64,000 nt of DNA from Psychrosphaera sp. B3R10 (GTDB lineage: Bacteria > Pseudomonadota > Gammaproteobacteria > Enterobacterales > Alteromonadaceae). Positions 17,106 to 26,301 of this stretch are shown here, in pieces (position 1 is the stretch's first letter; every line of letters begins with the position of its first letter). The notes below the pieces were generated by a model that did no database searches, was not told the DNA's origin, and worked only from the letters and a program-made list of their open reading frames with translations. The stretch spans positions 60,762 through 124,761 of the forward strand of contig NZ_JAHKQH010000023.1 of NCBI RefSeq assembly GCF_018861025.1, read 5' to 3'. Both the position numbers and the translations under genes were made by a program.

Positions 17106-18989
17106 ATGCAACTTTCACGGACTATTTATCGAAGCTTAATGCGTTCAGCTATCGTATTAGTATTCTCGATATTTTTGTTATTCAATATTGTCATTATCGT
17201 TGACGGTGAGTCCGATCTTGCTGAGCAAGTGCAAGCTCAAAGTACCTTTTTAGCTAACCTAACACCTTCCGAAATTAAATCTGCTCCCGCTCTGTTTGAC
17301 ACGATATTAGCTTGGCGTTTAACCGACGATTATGGCGAAGTTCTCGCTACAAAATCGGTGGATTTTAGTTGGTATCCAGAAAATATAGAGTTCGAATCCG
17401 ATTACGGCACCATTTATTTATCTCACGAATCACTCCTCGCAGCTATTTTATTTGAGTTGGCACTCGCTAACTCCGTTCTGCTTGTTCTATTAATGATTAA
17501 CTTGGCGAGCAGCCATAGAAACGTTTATGGCGCGTGGCATGTATTTATGCAACTGGAAGCTTGGGCGAATCGATACACTAAAAGTGGCGACTTTCGTTTT
17601 TTTGTTAAAAATACGGATTACAATTTAGTAAATACCGTACGAACCTTACATCAAAATAAACAAGACGCTCAGCAAGGTGGCAATAAAGTTGATCATTCAA
17701 TAAGAAGCCAAACCTTTTTGGATAACGCGACTGGTTTAGGTAATCGGCTTTATTTTGAACAAAGATTAGAGTCATTATTACAGCAAGAAGATGAAGCATA
17801 TGGAGCTGTGTTAATTGTGCAATTTGGCGCACTCGACGACTTCGAAGATGACGAAGGTGAGTTTGATTTACTGCTATCTCAATACTCCGGAATTTTGAAA
17901 CAATACGTGGATGACACTCAGCAAAGTCTGGTATCGCGTATTAGTCACTCAGATTTTGCAATTCTATTGCCATTTGTTGATATTAAAGAAGTTGAACGTG
18001 TCGCCATGAATATTCTACGAATGGGACAAAAAATAGAACTGCCTGAAAAGTATGATAAAAATGCAATCTGTCATATTGGAGCGGATTTGTTCACCGTGCG
18101 AGATTCCTCGTTTCAAATTTTGGCAGAAGCCGACATGGCTTTGCGCGCAGCTCAGCTACATGGTCCATCAGGCTGGTTTGTGTATGAAACGGATTCGCTG
18201 CCACAGTCCGATGTTAAGGGCTCTGTGCGGTGGCGTACCGCTATCGAAAATGCAATTACAAACAATAAATTTAAATTGTACTTTCAACCTGTTTCCGATT
18301 ATGACAGGCATGTTCATCACTTCGAGGTGTTTGTCCGCATGGAGGATGACAAACAAGGGTTGATTAATGCACAGGTATTTTTACCTATGGCTCGTAAGAG
18401 TGGTTTGATCCCTGAAGTCGACAAGCAAATGTTAACCTTGTTAATTGAAACGTTAAAAACCGACGTAACTCATATGATCTCGGTGAATATTCACATTGAT
18501 AGTTGGTTAAATAGAAAATTTGTAAATTGGCTAATATCGTTTGTTAAAGCTAATCGTAACGTAATTGACCATATAATATTTGAAATTTCTGAGTTTGAGT
18601 TGGCTCAAAATGCTAAAAAGCTAACCACAATATTTGCCGCATTAAATCGTTACAATGCCAGAATTATGGTCGATCAAGTGGGGCTATACGTTCTTGATAC
18701 AAGCTACGTAAATTACATTAAGTTGGATTATGTCAAATTGCACCAGAGCATTGTCAATAACATACATGACCGCCCAGAAAATCAAATGTTTATACGGAGT
18801 TTGCTTGCAATTACCAATCAAAAATCCTTAACAATGTTTGCTGTAGGCGTAGAAAAACATGAAGAAATTAGAGTGTTACAGCGTTTAGGGATTTCTGGGA
18901 TCCAGGGTCACTATGTTAGTTCGCCGTTGCTTCAATTACCGAAATCCAATCAGATGCTGAAATTTTCTGGCGATAAATTAAACCACTAA
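17106..18989 (+). CDS. csrD: RNase E specificity factor CsrD (MshH)
   Basis: CsrD targets the small RNAs CsrB/CsrC for RNase E decay and so tunes the CsrA carbon-storage/motility switch. The 627 residues show two membrane segments (about 13-33 and 110-135) around a periplasmic loop, a HAMP-like region, then GGDEF and EAL domains. Both signatures are degenerate: GGDEF is replaced by SHSDF (about 280-284) and EAL by EVF (about 407-409). This is what distinguishes CsrD from active c-di-GMP enzymes. In Vibrio and Shewanella the gene (mshH) directly precedes mshI; here a minus-strand gene is interposed and overlaps its last 74 nt. Confidence 0.93.
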   Translation: MQLSRTIYRSLMRSAIVLVFSIFLLFNIVIIVDGESDLAEQVQAQSTFLANLTPSEIKSAPALFDTILAWRLTDDYGEVLATKSVDFSWYPENIEFESDYGTIYLSHESLLAAILFELALANSVLLVLLMINLASSHRNVYGAWHVFMQLEAWANRYTKSGDFRFFVKNTDYNLVNTVRTLHQNKQDAQQGGNKVDHSIRSQTFLDNATGLGNRLYFEQRLESLLQQEDEAYGAVLIVQFGALDDFEDDEGEFDLLLSQYSGILKQYVDDTQQSLVSRISHSDFAILLPFVDIKEVERVAMNILRMGQKIELPEKYDKNAICHIGADLFTVRDSSFQILAEADMALRAAQLHGPSGWFVYETDSLPQSDVKGSVRWRTAIENAITNNKFKLYFQPVSDYDRHVHHFEVFVRMEDDKQGLINAQVFLPMARKSGLIPEVDKQMLTLLIETLKTDVTHMISVNIHIDSWLNRKFVNWLISFVKANRNVIDHIIFEISEFELAQNAKKLTTIFAALNRYNARIMVDQVGLYVLDTSYVNYIKLDYVKLHQSIVNNIHDRPENQMFIRSLLAITNQKSLTMFAVGVEKHEEIRVLQRLGISGIQGHYVSSPLLQLPKSNQMLKFSGDKLNH

Positions 18990-19854
18990 TCCCTTGTAAT
19001 CCTCCGGTATGAATCACCAAAATTTTCTCGTCATCTGGAATATTTAGATACTCTCGATGTAAACAAAGGTTAAACAATAGTTTTCCTGTATAAATAGGTT
19101 CGACAGGAATACCTGTTTGTGTAAAAAAATCGAGACAAAATTCCGCAAGTTCTGGGGTTACTTTTCCGTATTTACCACTTATTGGGTTGTATTTGAGCGT
19201 CAATCGATTGCCATATTTCTTGGTTAAATTAGTTATTAAAGTGTCGTCTCTAACAACTGCTACGCCAATACCGTTATGGGGTAAGTTGTCCATTAAACCA
19301 CTGACGGTACCGCCGGAACCTACGGCTACAGCAAATCGGTCGAATTCACATTGCTGGCTAATTTCATCCGCCAGTTCTTTTAAGCCTGCGCCAGCGGCTT
19401 CATTGCTGCCGCCTTCAGGAACAAATAGATAATCTGGGTATTGCACCTTTAAAGACGTTATGAAGCCGGGGTCGTTGCGTAAACGGTATTCTTCTCGCGT
19501 CAACTTGATTAGTGTCATACCGCGATCTTTTGCTAAACGCAAAGTTGGGTTTTTGCTATCAATCTGATCTGTTCGAATAAAGCCAATGGTCGGAAAATCG
19601 GCCTGGTGGCCGAGAGCAGAGAGCGCCGCAATATGATTAGAAAAAGCGCCCCCAAAGCTCGCAATCCCTGCAAAATTGGCATTTTGTGCTAGATTTAAGT
19701 TGTATTTCAACTTTCGCCATTTGTTGCCAGAAACAAGGGGGTGAATTAAATCATCACGTTTGACCAAAAAAGTAAGTTTTTTTTTGTCGCTCCGTTGATA
19801 AGATACTTGTTGTACAGGAGTAACCGGTTGAAAATTAAAAAAATCAGTATTCAT
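18916..19854 (-). CDS. PLP-dependent deaminase, D-cysteine desulfhydrase / ACC deaminase family
   Basis: A 312-residue fold-type II PLP enzyme. The PLP-binding lysine is K45 in LVSGNKWRKLKYNL. FGGAFSNHIAALSALG binds substrate carboxylate and PEGGSNEAAGAG lies in the phosphate region; AVGSGGTVSGL is the phosphate-binding Gly-rich loop. Family members release ammonia and pyruvate from D-cysteine or 1-aminocyclopropane-1-carboxylate. In marine gammaproteobacteria D-cysteine desulfhydrase is more likely, but residues visible here do not settle it. The gene runs opposite to csrD and overlaps it tail-to-tail by 74 nt. It interrupts the usual csrD-mshI adjacency and diverges from mshI. Confidence 0.88.
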   Translation of the reverse strand: MNTDFFNFQPVTPVQQVSYQRSDKKKLTFLVKRDDLIHPLVSGNKWRKLKYNLNLAQNANFAGIASFGGAFSNHIAALSALGHQADFPTIGFIRTDQIDSKNPTLRLAKDRGMTLIKLTREEYRLRNDPGFITSLKVQYPDYLFVPEGGSNEAAGAGLKELADEISQQCEFDRFAVAVGSGGTVSGLMDNLPHNGIGVAVVRDDTLITNLTKKYGNRLTLKYNPISGKYGKVTPELAEFCLDFFTQTGIPVEPIYTGKLLFNLCLHREYLNIPDDEKILVIHTGGLQGISGLIYRQKISASDWISVIEATAN

Positions 19855-19925
19855 AGATGATTAGTGTTGAAGTTGAATAGCGTAACAGGATACATTACAA
19901 GGCTATGATGGAGTAACAAAAATAA

Positions 19926-20882
19926 ATGAAATCAATGCTTCCAGCCTTTTTGCAAAAGTTGTTAAATCGTAAATCGAATGGCCTACATGTTGGGATTGCC
20001 ATCCATAAAGAAGTTGTGCGCGTTGTTATGTTAGAACAAGGCGAAAAAGGAATGCTATTAAATACGCATTTTGATGTTGCTTACTCGTCTGAAGATCAAC
20101 TACCAAATGTTCTAGAAACCATTATAAAAGAAAATGATATCGTCTCTGGGTCAATCTCCATCGTATTACCGAGTCATCGTTCTCAAAGTACCCAGATAGA
20201 AATTACTGAGTTGCCTGAGCAAGATATTCAAGAAGCATTGCCCTGGAAGCTTAAAGATTTAATTTCGATTCCGCCTCTTGATATGGTGTGTGACTATATA
20301 GATATGCCGCTGCAACCTTTTGGGCAAACACCAAAAGCACAAATAATTGCAACATCGCGAAGCTACCTACAAAAAATATTAGAGCCATTTCATGATGCTG
20401 GCGCGAATGTCCTAGAAATATTCACTGAACAATTTGCGGTAGCAAAGTTGCAAAGAAGTGAAAATACAGCGCAGTTAGTTTTTTTACAGCACGCTAAAAG
20501 TGATGCCATTATTTTAATATTAAAAAACCAACAAATTTGTTTTGCTCGTAAAATTCGTGGTGCAGAAGCACTCAATACAATGACGCCAGAGCAAATTCAG
20601 ATGGGCGGCACAGATAATGTGGCAGTTGAAATTCAACGTTCTATTGATTATTACGAAGGTCAGCTAAAGCAGCCCCCGATTAAAAATGTATTTATAGCGA
20701 TCGACAGCGCCAATATTCAAGCCATTGTCGATGCATTAGATTTAAGTTTACCGGTTAAAAGTAAACCCTTTTCATTTGATGAAATAGCTAATGATTTACA
20801 ACTGAGTCTTAAGTTTATCCCGGCATTAGGTGCTGCAATGTCGACCGTAGTCGAACGTCATGAAGAGGACGTTTCAGAATGA
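19926..20882 (+). CDS. mshI: MSHA biogenesis protein MshI (PilM-like)
   Basis: 318 residues, first gene of the pilus run. It resembles PilM, the actin-like cytoplasmic component of the alignment complex: GLHVGIAIHKEVVRVVML (about 20-37) and the closing LKFIPALGAAMS. The inner-membrane PilN-like partner is the next gene, which overlaps this one by 4 nt (ATGA). In some genomes the two are annotated as two mshI parts. The promoter presumably lies in the 71-nt divergent gap. Confidence 0.88.
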   Translation: MKSMLPAFLQKLLNRKSNGLHVGIAIHKEVVRVVMLEQGEKGMLLNTHFDVAYSSEDQLPNVLETIIKENDIVSGSISIVLPSHRSQSTQIEITELPEQDIQEALPWKLKDLISIPPLDMVCDYIDMPLQPFGQTPKAQIIATSRSYLQKILEPFHDAGANVLEIFTEQFAVAKLQRSENTAQLVFLQHAKSDAIILILKNQQICFARKIRGAEALNTMTPEQIQMGGTDNVAVEIQRSIDYYEGQLKQPPIKNVFIAIDSANIQAIVDALDLSLPVKSKPFSFDEIANDLQLSLKFIPALGAAMSTVVERHEEDVSE

Positions 20883-21490
20883 AGATAACGATTAATCTAT
20901 ACCAAGATTCGCTTAGACCACAAAAAAATTATTTTACGTTAACCAATGTGCTTATTGCCAGTGCGGCATCACTTTTGATTATGCTGAGTTGGGCCGGTTC
21001 TATTTATTTGAAGAATTTAGATGTGATAACTGCGGCAGATAAAGTGAATATGGAATTAGGTTATGTTGAGCAGGAACTTGCCAATTACCAGCAAGCATTA
21101 ATCAAGCATAATGATTCCGCAACATTTACGTCACAAAAAATAAAATTTGAGCGCGAATACCAAGTTAAGAATATTTTGTTAAGCAAAATAATGCACAAAC
21201 AATCCGGTAAGGGTGTCAATTTTTATCACGTTATGAAAGATTTAACGGAACATCATGATCACGAAATTTGGTTAACAGATTTTATGTTTAATGAAAATGA
21301 CGTGGTATTTAACGGATTCACCACGCATTCAAATGCTGTTACACGTTGGCTGACATTTTTACAAACTACAGAATCATTTAAAGATAGAGAATTTAGTCAT
21401 TTAAGGATTGCGGCAGTTGATGAACAGGTGTTGGGGTTTGAGGCTGCAACGTCAGCTGGGCTAATAACTCCTGAAGAAGGGCGTGAATAA
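20879..21490 (+). CDS. MSHA biogenesis PilN-like protein
   Basis: 203 residues with a short cytoplasmic start (MKITINLYQDSLRPQKNYFT), which in PilN proteins docks into PilM. One membrane segment (about 24-47) and a periplasmic coiled-coil plus a ferredoxin-like region follow. DLTEHHDHEIWLTDFMF is typical of PilN/GspL-like domains. It overlaps mshI by 4 nt and shares its last base with mshJ, so the three are translationally coupled. Often named as a second MshI; I leave the symbol blank. Confidence 0.85.
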   Translation: MKITINLYQDSLRPQKNYFTLTNVLIASAASLLIMLSWAGSIYLKNLDVITAADKVNMELGYVEQELANYQQALIKHNDSATFTSQKIKFEREYQVKNILLSKIMHKQSGKGVNFYHVMKDLTEHHDHEIWLTDFMFNENDVVFNGFTTHSNAVTRWLTFLQTTESFKDREFSHLRIAAVDEQVLGFEAATSAGLITPEEGRE

Positions 21491-22149
21491 TGTCGAAATG
21501 GCAAGAGTACAGTGACAAGTTTTTAGAACTTTCTCAGCGTGAAAAAATAATCATTTCAGGGTGTGGCGTATTTTTAACGGCTTATTTGGTTTTTATATTG
21601 CTGATCGAATCTCAAGTGGCTGTACTGAATAAAAGTCAAAGTGCTCTGTTAAAACATAACGCAAGTTTAGCTAATGTTCGGGCGCAGATTGAAGAAGTTA
21701 AACAAGCGCTAAAAAACGATCCTAACGACCAAGTAAAAAAAGATATTGAACGACTAAAAGCGCAACTTGATGACGTTAATCGCAAGCTAGATAAAACTTT
21801 GGTCGATTATGTAGCACCGAAAGAAATGGCAAAGGAACTTACAAGTTTGTTAAGTACCTCTAGTGATGTTCGAATAATTGGTGTAACGATTTTAGCACCT
21901 GAAAAAATTGATATTGATGTAAAAGATATAGAACAATCTGACGCCTTACCTGAATATTATCGACATGGGTTTGAAGTTGTTGTTTCTGGTGAGTATTTCA
22001 ACCTAATGAATCTTGTTAAAAAAATATTGTCTCAGAACAATAAGTTCTCAGTCACTAATCTCGACTATCATGTAACGACCCATCCAACGGCGGACATGAC
22101 ATTATCCTTGGTAACCGTGAGCGACAGTAAAAATGTTATTCGATTATAA
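21490..22149 (+). CDS. mshJ: MSHA biogenesis protein MshJ (PilO/GspM-like)
   Basis: 219 residues: cytoplasmic start, one membrane segment (about 24-44), a coiled coil rich in K, D and Q (about 50-105), and a C-terminal periplasmic ferredoxin-like domain. This is the PilO-like partner of the PilN protein in the inner-membrane alignment complex. ATG overlaps the preceding stop (TAATG). The 3' end overlaps mshK by 17 nt. Confidence 0.87.
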   Translation: MSKWQEYSDKFLELSQREKIIISGCGVFLTAYLVFILLIESQVAVLNKSQSALLKHNASLANVRAQIEEVKQALKNDPNDQVKKDIERLKAQLDDVNRKLDKTLVDYVAPKEMAKELTSLLSTSSDVRIIGVTILAPEKIDIDVKDIEQSDALPEYYRHGFEVVVSGEYFNLMNLVKKILSQNNKFSVTNLDYHVTTHPTADMTLSLVTVSDSKNVIRL

Positions 22150-22465
22150 GAAATATTTGGTCATCATAATTATCAGTATTTTTCCAAACACTGTGTTTTC
22201 TGACACAGTGCATGATCCCACTGCACCAAAGATATTTGGTAACGTGGATTCTGCAGGTACATTTAATCGCGCGGCCGCAGCAGTTGACGAAGAGTTGACC
22301 TTGCAGGGAATTGTAAATAAAAAAGACACCCGTATGGCTATTATTAGTGGCCAATTGCACCGCGTCGGTGAAATGGTTAATGGGTATAAAATCAGCCAAG
22401 TTAATAACAATAACGTGGTTTTGACAAAATCAGGGTCACAAAAAAGACTATATGTTTATGAATAA
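22133..22465 (+). CDS. mshK: MSHA biogenesis protein MshK (PilP/GspC-like)
   Basis: 110 residues with an N-terminal signal-like hydrophobic stretch (about 8-23), then DPTAPK, a hallmark of MshK, and a small beta domain: LTLQGIVNKKDTRMAIISG and VGEMVNGYKISQV. It links the alignment complex to the secretin. It overlaps mshJ at its start and mshL at its end (14 nt), consistent with one polycistronic message. Confidence 0.85.
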   Translation: MLFDYKKYLVIIIISIFPNTVFSDTVHDPTAPKIFGNVDSAGTFNRAAAAVDEELTLQGIVNKKDTRMAIISGQLHRVGEMVNGYKISQVNNNNVVLTKSGSQKRLYVYE

Positions 22466-24137
22466 TATTATGCCGAAATTTAATGTAATTTTATCAGTGG
22501 CGATAGCGACTAGTTTGTTAGCTAGTTGTAGTTTAACGCCTACACCTGAAAGATCAGAAGAAGTTCATGAAGTTTTTGACGAAACTAAAAATGCGCCTTT
22601 AGTGATCCCAGACTCAGTTAATGCTGATCTTATGGCATCAAACTCAAATTCGGTTGAAATGGCTGTCATAGAAGAGCGTTTTAACGTTTCAGCAAACAAC
22701 GTCCCCGTTAAACCATTTTTGCAAGGTTTAGTCGAAGACTCACCGTACAGTGTGGCTTTTCATTCAGGGGTTGAAGCAAATGTGAGTCTTGATTTAAAAG
22801 ACGTCACAATAAATGAAGTAATGAACGTATTAACAAGTCTTTATCCACTTGACGTTCAATATCACGGCAAAGTAATCCAAATTTTTCCAGCCAAAATTAA
22901 AACAGAAACATTAGCAATAAATTACCTAATGCTTAAACGTTTTGGCATGACCTCTACAAGTATTAATTCCGGCGGCATTGTTCAACAAAATGGTCAAAAT
23001 GGCCAAAACGGTCAAAGCAGTCAGAGCGGCCAAAATTTTGGTAGTAGCAATAGCAATAGTAATCAAGGAAGCACACAATCTGGCTCGAGTAGCATGAATA
23101 ACATGGGACAAAGTGCGGGCTCGAACATTCAAACTACGTCAGAGAGCGATTTTTGGCAAGAGCTTGAAGACACTTTGAAAATGATTATGAGTGCAAGTAG
23201 CGATGACGACAACGCCGTTGTTATTAGTCCTCAATCGGGTTTGATTACCGTCCGTGGTTTTCCATCTGAAATCATGGCAGTGAAAAATTTTGTGAAGCTT
23301 TCCGAAGAAAGTTTAACTCGGCAAGTTGTGCTAGAAGCCAAAATAGTAGAAGTCGCATTAGATGATAACTATAAGCAAGGTATTAACTGGCAAAATGTTT
23401 TAGCGGATAAAAATGGGACTGATTTTGCGTTTAATACGTCTTCAAGTGGTTCATTTGGTGATGAAATCTCTGCGGCATTAGGTGGAGTTACAAGCTTAAC
23501 CATTAACAATGTCGACTTTGGCGGTGTTGTGAGTTTGCTTAAAACTCAAGGTAATGTGCAAGTTCTATCGTCACCGCGTGTTACGGCGACAAATAATCAA
23601 AAAGCGGTTATTAAAGTGGGTGAGGACGAGTATTTCGTAACTGACGTTTCAAATACAACCGTTACTGGTACTGCGACGTCAAGTACACCAGAAATTAACT
23701 TAGAACCATTCTTCTCGGGAATTGCGCTGGATGTAACGCCACAAATTAGTGAACAGGGTGACGTGATATTGCATGTGCATCCGTCAGTAACAGAAATTGC
23801 TGAACAGCAAAAGGTCGTCACGCTTAATGAAGAGCAATATGTGTTGCCATTAGCAAAAAGTAACATTCGTGAATCAGATACGGTAATTCGGGCCAAAAGC
23901 GGTGAAATTGTTGTTATCGGTGGCCTGATGCAATCGGCTAAAACAGATGAAGAGTCTCGAGTACCATTTTTAGGTGCCATACCATTTTTAGGTAATTTGT
24001 TTAAATCGAAACAAGATTCAGAACGTAAGAAAGAGTTGGTCATTTTAATCAGACCAACGGTTGTTGGAACCGGTACATGGAAGGAACAAATGCAACGCAG
24101 TGCGGATGTGCTGAATCGTTGGTATGGTGACAAATAA
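22452..24137 (+). CDS. mshL: MSHA secretin MshL
   Basis: A 561-residue outer-membrane secretin lipoprotein through which the pilus exits. The lipobox LLASC lies near residues 22-26. N-terminal secretin domains are about 70-150. An unusual low-complexity Q/N/G/S linker (about 175-230), encoded by imperfect CAAAATGGT-type repeats, follows. The C-terminal secretin domain includes VQVLSSPRVTATNNQKA, LDVTPQIS and the closing VPFLGAIPFLGNLFKS. Starts at 22452, 22458 or 22470 are possible. The Walker-ATPase gene mshM follows after 2 nt. Confidence 0.95.
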   Translation: MFMNNIMPKFNVILSVAIATSLLASCSLTPTPERSEEVHEVFDETKNAPLVIPDSVNADLMASNSNSVEMAVIEERFNVSANNVPVKPFLQGLVEDSPYSVAFHSGVEANVSLDLKDVTINEVMNVLTSLYPLDVQYHGKVIQIFPAKIKTETLAINYLMLKRFGMTSTSINSGGIVQQNGQNGQNGQSSQSGQNFGSSNSNSNQGSTQSGSSSMNNMGQSAGSNIQTTSESDFWQELEDTLKMIMSASSDDDNAVVISPQSGLITVRGFPSEIMAVKNFVKLSEESLTRQVVLEAKIVEVALDDNYKQGINWQNVLADKNGTDFAFNTSSSGSFGDEISAALGGVTSLTINNVDFGGVVSLLKTQGNVQVLSSPRVTATNNQKAVIKVGEDEYFVTDVSNTTVTGTATSSTPEINLEPFFSGIALDVTPQISEQGDVILHVHPSVTEIAEQQKVVTLNEEQYVLPLAKSNIRESDTVIRAKSGEIVVIGGLMQSAKTDEESRVPFLGAIPFLGNLFKSKQDSERKKELVILIRPTVVGTGTWKEQMQRSADVLNRWYGDK

Positions 24138-24139
24138 AC

Positions 24140-25054
24140 ATGTATTTGTACCACTTTGGGATGCGAGAACTGCCGTTTTCGCTTACCCCTAATACAAATT
24201 TTTATTTTGGCCTCCCGAGCCATAATGAAGCAATGCAAGTTTTGATGACCGCATTAAAGACTGGCGAAGGCTTTATCAAAGTGACGGGCGAAGTAGGAAC
24301 GGGTAAAACGTTGCTTTGTAGAAAACTTCTTAATGAAATGCCAGATGCATTTGAAGTTGCCTACCTACCAAACCCATGTCTCTCACCTGAAGAAATCCGT
24401 TATGCATTTGCAAGCGAGTTGGGGATTAAAGGGCTAACCCGAATTAACCAACAACAATTAAGTCAGAAGATTCAATTGAAACTGGTTGAGTTAAATCAGC
24501 AAGGGAAGGGAGTTGTGCTTGTTATTGATGAGGCACAAACCATCCCGTGGGAAAGTTTTGAAGCTTTGAGGTTGTTTACCAATCTGGAAACTGAGTCAAG
24601 AAAACTAGTGCAGGTCGTTTTGTTTGGCCAACCGGAACTTGATGAGATGTTGGCGTCTGAACGTTTAAGACAACTTCGTCAGAGAATTACTTTTTCATAT
24701 AAATTACGCAGTTTAAATATCGATGAAATGAACGCTTATGTAAAGCATCGGATGGTTATGGCTGGTTATCAAGGGGCGAATGTTTTCACACCGAATGCCC
24801 TGAAAGCCGTATTCAAATACAGTACAGGTGTACCAAGATTGGCCAATATTATTTGTCATAAGGCACTAATGTTAACTTATGGTGAAGGGGATCATAGCGT
24901 CGACAAAAAGCATATTGTTGCCGCCGCAAATGATACTGACGGCGTTATTAAATCGTCGAGACGAAATGTCTGGTTGTTGGTATTTAGCGTTTTACTGTCG
25001 TGCATTGCAGCAGTTGCGATTTGGCAAGCGCCATATTTGCAAGGAGCAAATTGA
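24140..25054 (+). CDS. mshM: MSHA biogenesis AAA ATPase MshM (ExeA-like)
   Basis: 304 residues: an AAA ATPase with Walker A GEVGTGKT (50-57), Walker B VVLVIDEAQ (about 128-136) and arginines in RLRQLRQRI. A C-terminal membrane segment (about 277-297) follows. ExeA-like proteins use ATP to help place the secretin in the outer membrane through peptidoglycan. It starts 2 nt after mshL, and its TGA overlaps the mshN ATG. Confidence 0.94.
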   Translation: MYLYHFGMRELPFSLTPNTNFYFGLPSHNEAMQVLMTALKTGEGFIKVTGEVGTGKTLLCRKLLNEMPDAFEVAYLPNPCLSPEEIRYAFASELGIKGLTRINQQQLSQKIQLKLVELNQQGKGVVLVIDEAQTIPWESFEALRLFTNLETESRKLVQVVLFGQPELDEMLASERLRQLRQRITFSYKLRSLNIDEMNAYVKHRMVMAGYQGANVFTPNALKAVFKYSTGVPRLANIICHKALMLTYGEGDHSVDKKHIVAAANDTDGVIKSSRRNVWLLVFSVLLSCIAAVAIWQAPYLQGAN

Positions 25055-26298
25055 TGAGTGTAATTAATAAGATGTTAAAAGATTTAGATCAGCGCCAATC
25101 TGAGGCACCTGATGAAAATCAATCCAATATAAACCGAAACTATGTGCCAGTTGTAAAATCAAAAACGAATTGGTTGCTAGTGGTCATGTGCTTAATTTTG
25201 GTTGCTTTAGTGGTCATCGGTTGGAAGTTAAGTTTTTCAAATAATGAAAGCCAACCAGCATCAAATAACTATCCTGCGACTGGAGTGTCTCAAAACGAGC
25301 AATCTAGTCTTAAAATAACTGCTCTCAAAGCCCCAGTTAAAAGCGAACAATTGAACGCTCAAAGCGAAGTTAACCGCGTGCAAAGTAGCCTTGCATTAGA
25401 TTCAGAACAAAGAAGTAAAGCTGAGACTGAACTTAGCAATCAATTGTCGAATCTTGCGCAAGAGCAAGAACTTATGGAAACCAAAGTTTCCAACCCTATA
25501 ACATCAAATCAAGCGGCAACTGAACAAGAACCTGCACCGGTTAAAAAGCTTGCGTCAGCCGAGGCTAAGGTTGTTGAGAATAACCGAAAAGAACAACTAC
25601 CTGAGACAACCTCCGTGGCTTCAATTCGTCAGGATAGTGCGCAAGCAAGTGAACAGTCAAACGCAGTAGACGAACCTTCAAACATAAACGAATCTAGCTT
25701 TGTCATAGAGCGTACAAATGTGTCGTTAACACCTGAACAGCGTGTCGAGAAGCTACTTGTTTCGGCTAAAAAGTCATTTGATAAAGGTTATATCAGCGAA
25801 GGTATTACACAGCTTGAACAGCTATTGAAGATGTCTGACGGACACATAGAAGCTCGTAGTTTGTTAGCTGGTGCTTGGTATGGTCGAGGTGAATCTAACC
25901 GTGCTATTTCTATTCTTAACAATGGCTTACAACGCTACCCCAATATCGAATTGTGGCGCTTAACGGCAGCAAAGATCTTCTTTAAAGAAAATAACGCTGC
26001 GGGAGCTTTGTCGTATCTTGATGTACAAATAAACGATGCGTCTATTGAGTTTTTAACAATGAAAGGCAGTCTCGGGCGTCAACTACAGCAGTTTGATAAA
26101 GCCGAGCAGGCGTATTTACAACTTATCGAATTACAGCCTAAAAAAGGCAACTGGTGGTTAGGGCTAGCCATAGCGCAAGACAGTCAAGGTAAGTTTGAAC
26201 AAGCGTTAGAAAGTTATACAACACTATTGCAGTTAGGCGGCGTATCAAAAGATTCGATGACCTTCGCCAAACAACGCAGCACGGAATTGAAGGGTTAA
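25054..26298 (+). CDS. mshN: MSHA biogenesis TPR protein MshN
   Basis: 414 residues. The start MSVINKMLKDLDQR is the hallmark of MshN and fixes the ATG at 25054, with AAGGAG upstream; a longer open frame from 25000 is not used. A single membrane segment (about 32-52) is followed by a long disordered Q/S/E/A-rich periplasmic stretch. C-terminal TPR repeats (about 235-405) then follow. The role within pilus assembly is scaffold-like and not well defined. Confidence 0.93.
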   Translation: MSVINKMLKDLDQRQSEAPDENQSNINRNYVPVVKSKTNWLLVVMCLILVALVVIGWKLSFSNNESQPASNNYPATGVSQNEQSSLKITALKAPVKSEQLNAQSEVNRVQSSLALDSEQRSKAETELSNQLSNLAQEQELMETKVSNPITSNQAATEQEPAPVKKLASAEAKVVENNRKEQLPETTSVASIRQDSAQASEQSNAVDEPSNINESSFVIERTNVSLTPEQRVEKLLVSAKKSFDKGYISEGITQLEQLLKMSDGHIEARSLLAGAWYGRGESNRAISILNNGLQRYPNIELWRLTAAKIFFKENNAAGALSYLDVQINDASIEFLTMKGSLGRQLQQFDKAEQAYLQLIELQPKKGNWWLGLAIAQDSQGKFEQALESYTTLLQLGGVSKDSMTFAKQRSTELKG

Positions 26299-26301
26299 AT
26301 C

